From Candidatus Tepidiaquacella proteinivora (lineage in GTDB: Bacteria; Bacteroidota; Ignavibacteria; Tepidaquicellales; Tepidaquicellaceae), in contig CP054675.1 in assembly GCA_013348845.1 (NCBI GenBank), positions 2,303,501 through 2,367,500 of the forward strand: 64,000 nt of DNA, given 5' to 3'. Position 1 is the first letter of the stretch. The number at the start of each line of letters is the position of its first letter. A model generated the notes under the pieces. The model had not been told where the DNA came from. It searched no databases and worked only from the letters and a program-made list of their open reading frames with translations. Shown in pieces: positions 63,632-64,000 of the stretch. Both the position numbers and the translations under genes were made by a program.

Positions 63632-64000
63632 ATGTTTCAGATAGTAAGAAAGCAGGAAATGGCTAAGGGGTCAATAATTAGATTTGACATTCATGCCCCT
63701 AAAATTGCTCAAAAAGCGAAAGCAGGACAATTCGTTATATTAAGAGTAAACGAGTTTGGAGAAAGAATTCCTATGACTATTGCTGATAAAGATGCTTTCT
63801 CTGGTACAATTACTATTATTTTTCAGGTAGTGGGTAAAACAACAGCTCTTATGAGGTCTTTGAAAGAGGGTGAATTAATTCGTGATGTTGTCGGTCCTTT
63901 GGGAAGACCCGCAGAAGTTTCCAAGATTGGTACTGTTATTATGGTCGGAGGTGGTACTGGAATTGCAATTCTTCATCATGTTGCTAAAGCATTTAAAGAA
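63632..64000 (+). CDS. NfnA/SudB-like FAD/NAD-binding subunit (partial, 5' part)
   Basis: 123 codons from ATG 63632 to the window end, frame still open. The start MFQIVRKQEMAKGSIIRFDI, the FAD-binding stretch AGQFVILRVNEFGERIPMTIAD and the NAD-binding motif GTVIMVGGGTGIAILHHVA match the small flavin subunit of sulfide dehydrogenase / NADH-dependent ferredoxin:NADP oxidoreductase (SudB, NfnA) and the related PyrK family. The partner glutamate-synthase-like subunit would be expected downstream, outside the window. Confidence 0.85.
   Translation, partial: MFQIVRKQEMAKGSIIRFDIHAPKIAQKAKAGQFVILRVNEFGERIPMTIADKDAFSGTITIIFQVVGKTTALMRSLKEGELIRDVVGPLGRPAEVSKIGTVIMVGGGTGIAILHHVAKAFKE

Noticed and set aside
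1-64000. CRISPR arrays, tRNA genes, rRNA genes, insertion sequences and prophage genes
   Set aside because: I looked for regularly spaced repeats, GC-rich tRNA-like clovers with a GGTTCGA arm, transposase motifs and phage structural genes, and saw none.

Overview
The window is an AT-rich bacterial chromosome segment with no rRNA, tRNA, CRISPR array or recognisable insertion sequence. Several signs point to the Bacteroidota/Chlorobiota (FCB) superphylum, probably an Ignavibacteria-like lineage. These are two secreted proteins ending in type IX secretion sorting domains with the NYPNPFN signature, an S46 (DPP7-like) dipeptidyl peptidase, a TAnnTTTG promoter before mraZ, weak Shine-Dalgarno use with frequent GTG/TTG starts, and the order pheT - coiled-coil - zapA - structured RNA - rny. 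The MurE DNPR motif indicates meso-diaminopimelate peptidoglycan. The genus cannot be named from the sequence alone.

Layout. 1-5.6 kb: 3' part of rpoB and complete rpoC, closed by a strong terminator. 5.7-22.5 kb: a full division and cell-wall (dcw) operon, mraZ-rsmH-ftsL-ftsI-murE-murF-mraY-murD-ftsW-murG-X-murC-ftsQ-ftsA-ftsZ. It begins with a good promoter followed by three TGGA repeats at exact 10-bp spacing (MraZ boxes). X is a small two-TM protein with a PH-like tail, sitting between murG and murC; no murB is present. 22.6-27.1 kb: a secreted S46 peptidase, a lipoprotein and a secreted protein on the minus strand, and an exported lysine-rich protein. 27.1-32.9 kb: pheT, a coiled-coil protein, zapA, a 236-nt structured RNA (probably 6S RNA), RNase Y and coaE.

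33-45.6 kb: a seven-repeat FG-GAP/VCBS type IX cargo, an isolated glycosyltransferase, an HNH nuclease with an unclear start, then a tightly packed set (Rossmann protein, lone NuoM-type subunit, NhaD-like antiporter). An envelope set follows: a C-terminal processing protease, a DUF3108 protein, a LolA-like carrier and a UPF0104/LPG-synthase-type membrane protein.

45.7-52.8 kb is the most interesting accessory region. It holds a two-component system (membrane sensor kinase plus NtrC-type sigma-54 activator), a His/Arg-tailed lipoprotein, and a membrane polyferredoxin of the NapH type behind a near-consensus sigma-54 promoter. Divergent from the polyferredoxin is a secreted helical protein made of two gapless 104-residue repeats with three invariant histidines each, followed by a lamin-tail-like type IX cargo; a tatA gene lies just beyond the kinase. 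Together they look like an uncharacterised redox- or metal-responsive envelope system. 53-64 kb: mnmA, a 1267-residue hybrid histidine kinase with a duplicated extended-PAS/GAF block, an HD hydrolase, a small secreted protein, mtnA with a radical SAM gene, a cytidylate-kinase-like protein, a duplicated zinc-ribbon protein, and the start of an NfnA/SudB-like flavoprotein cut by the window end.
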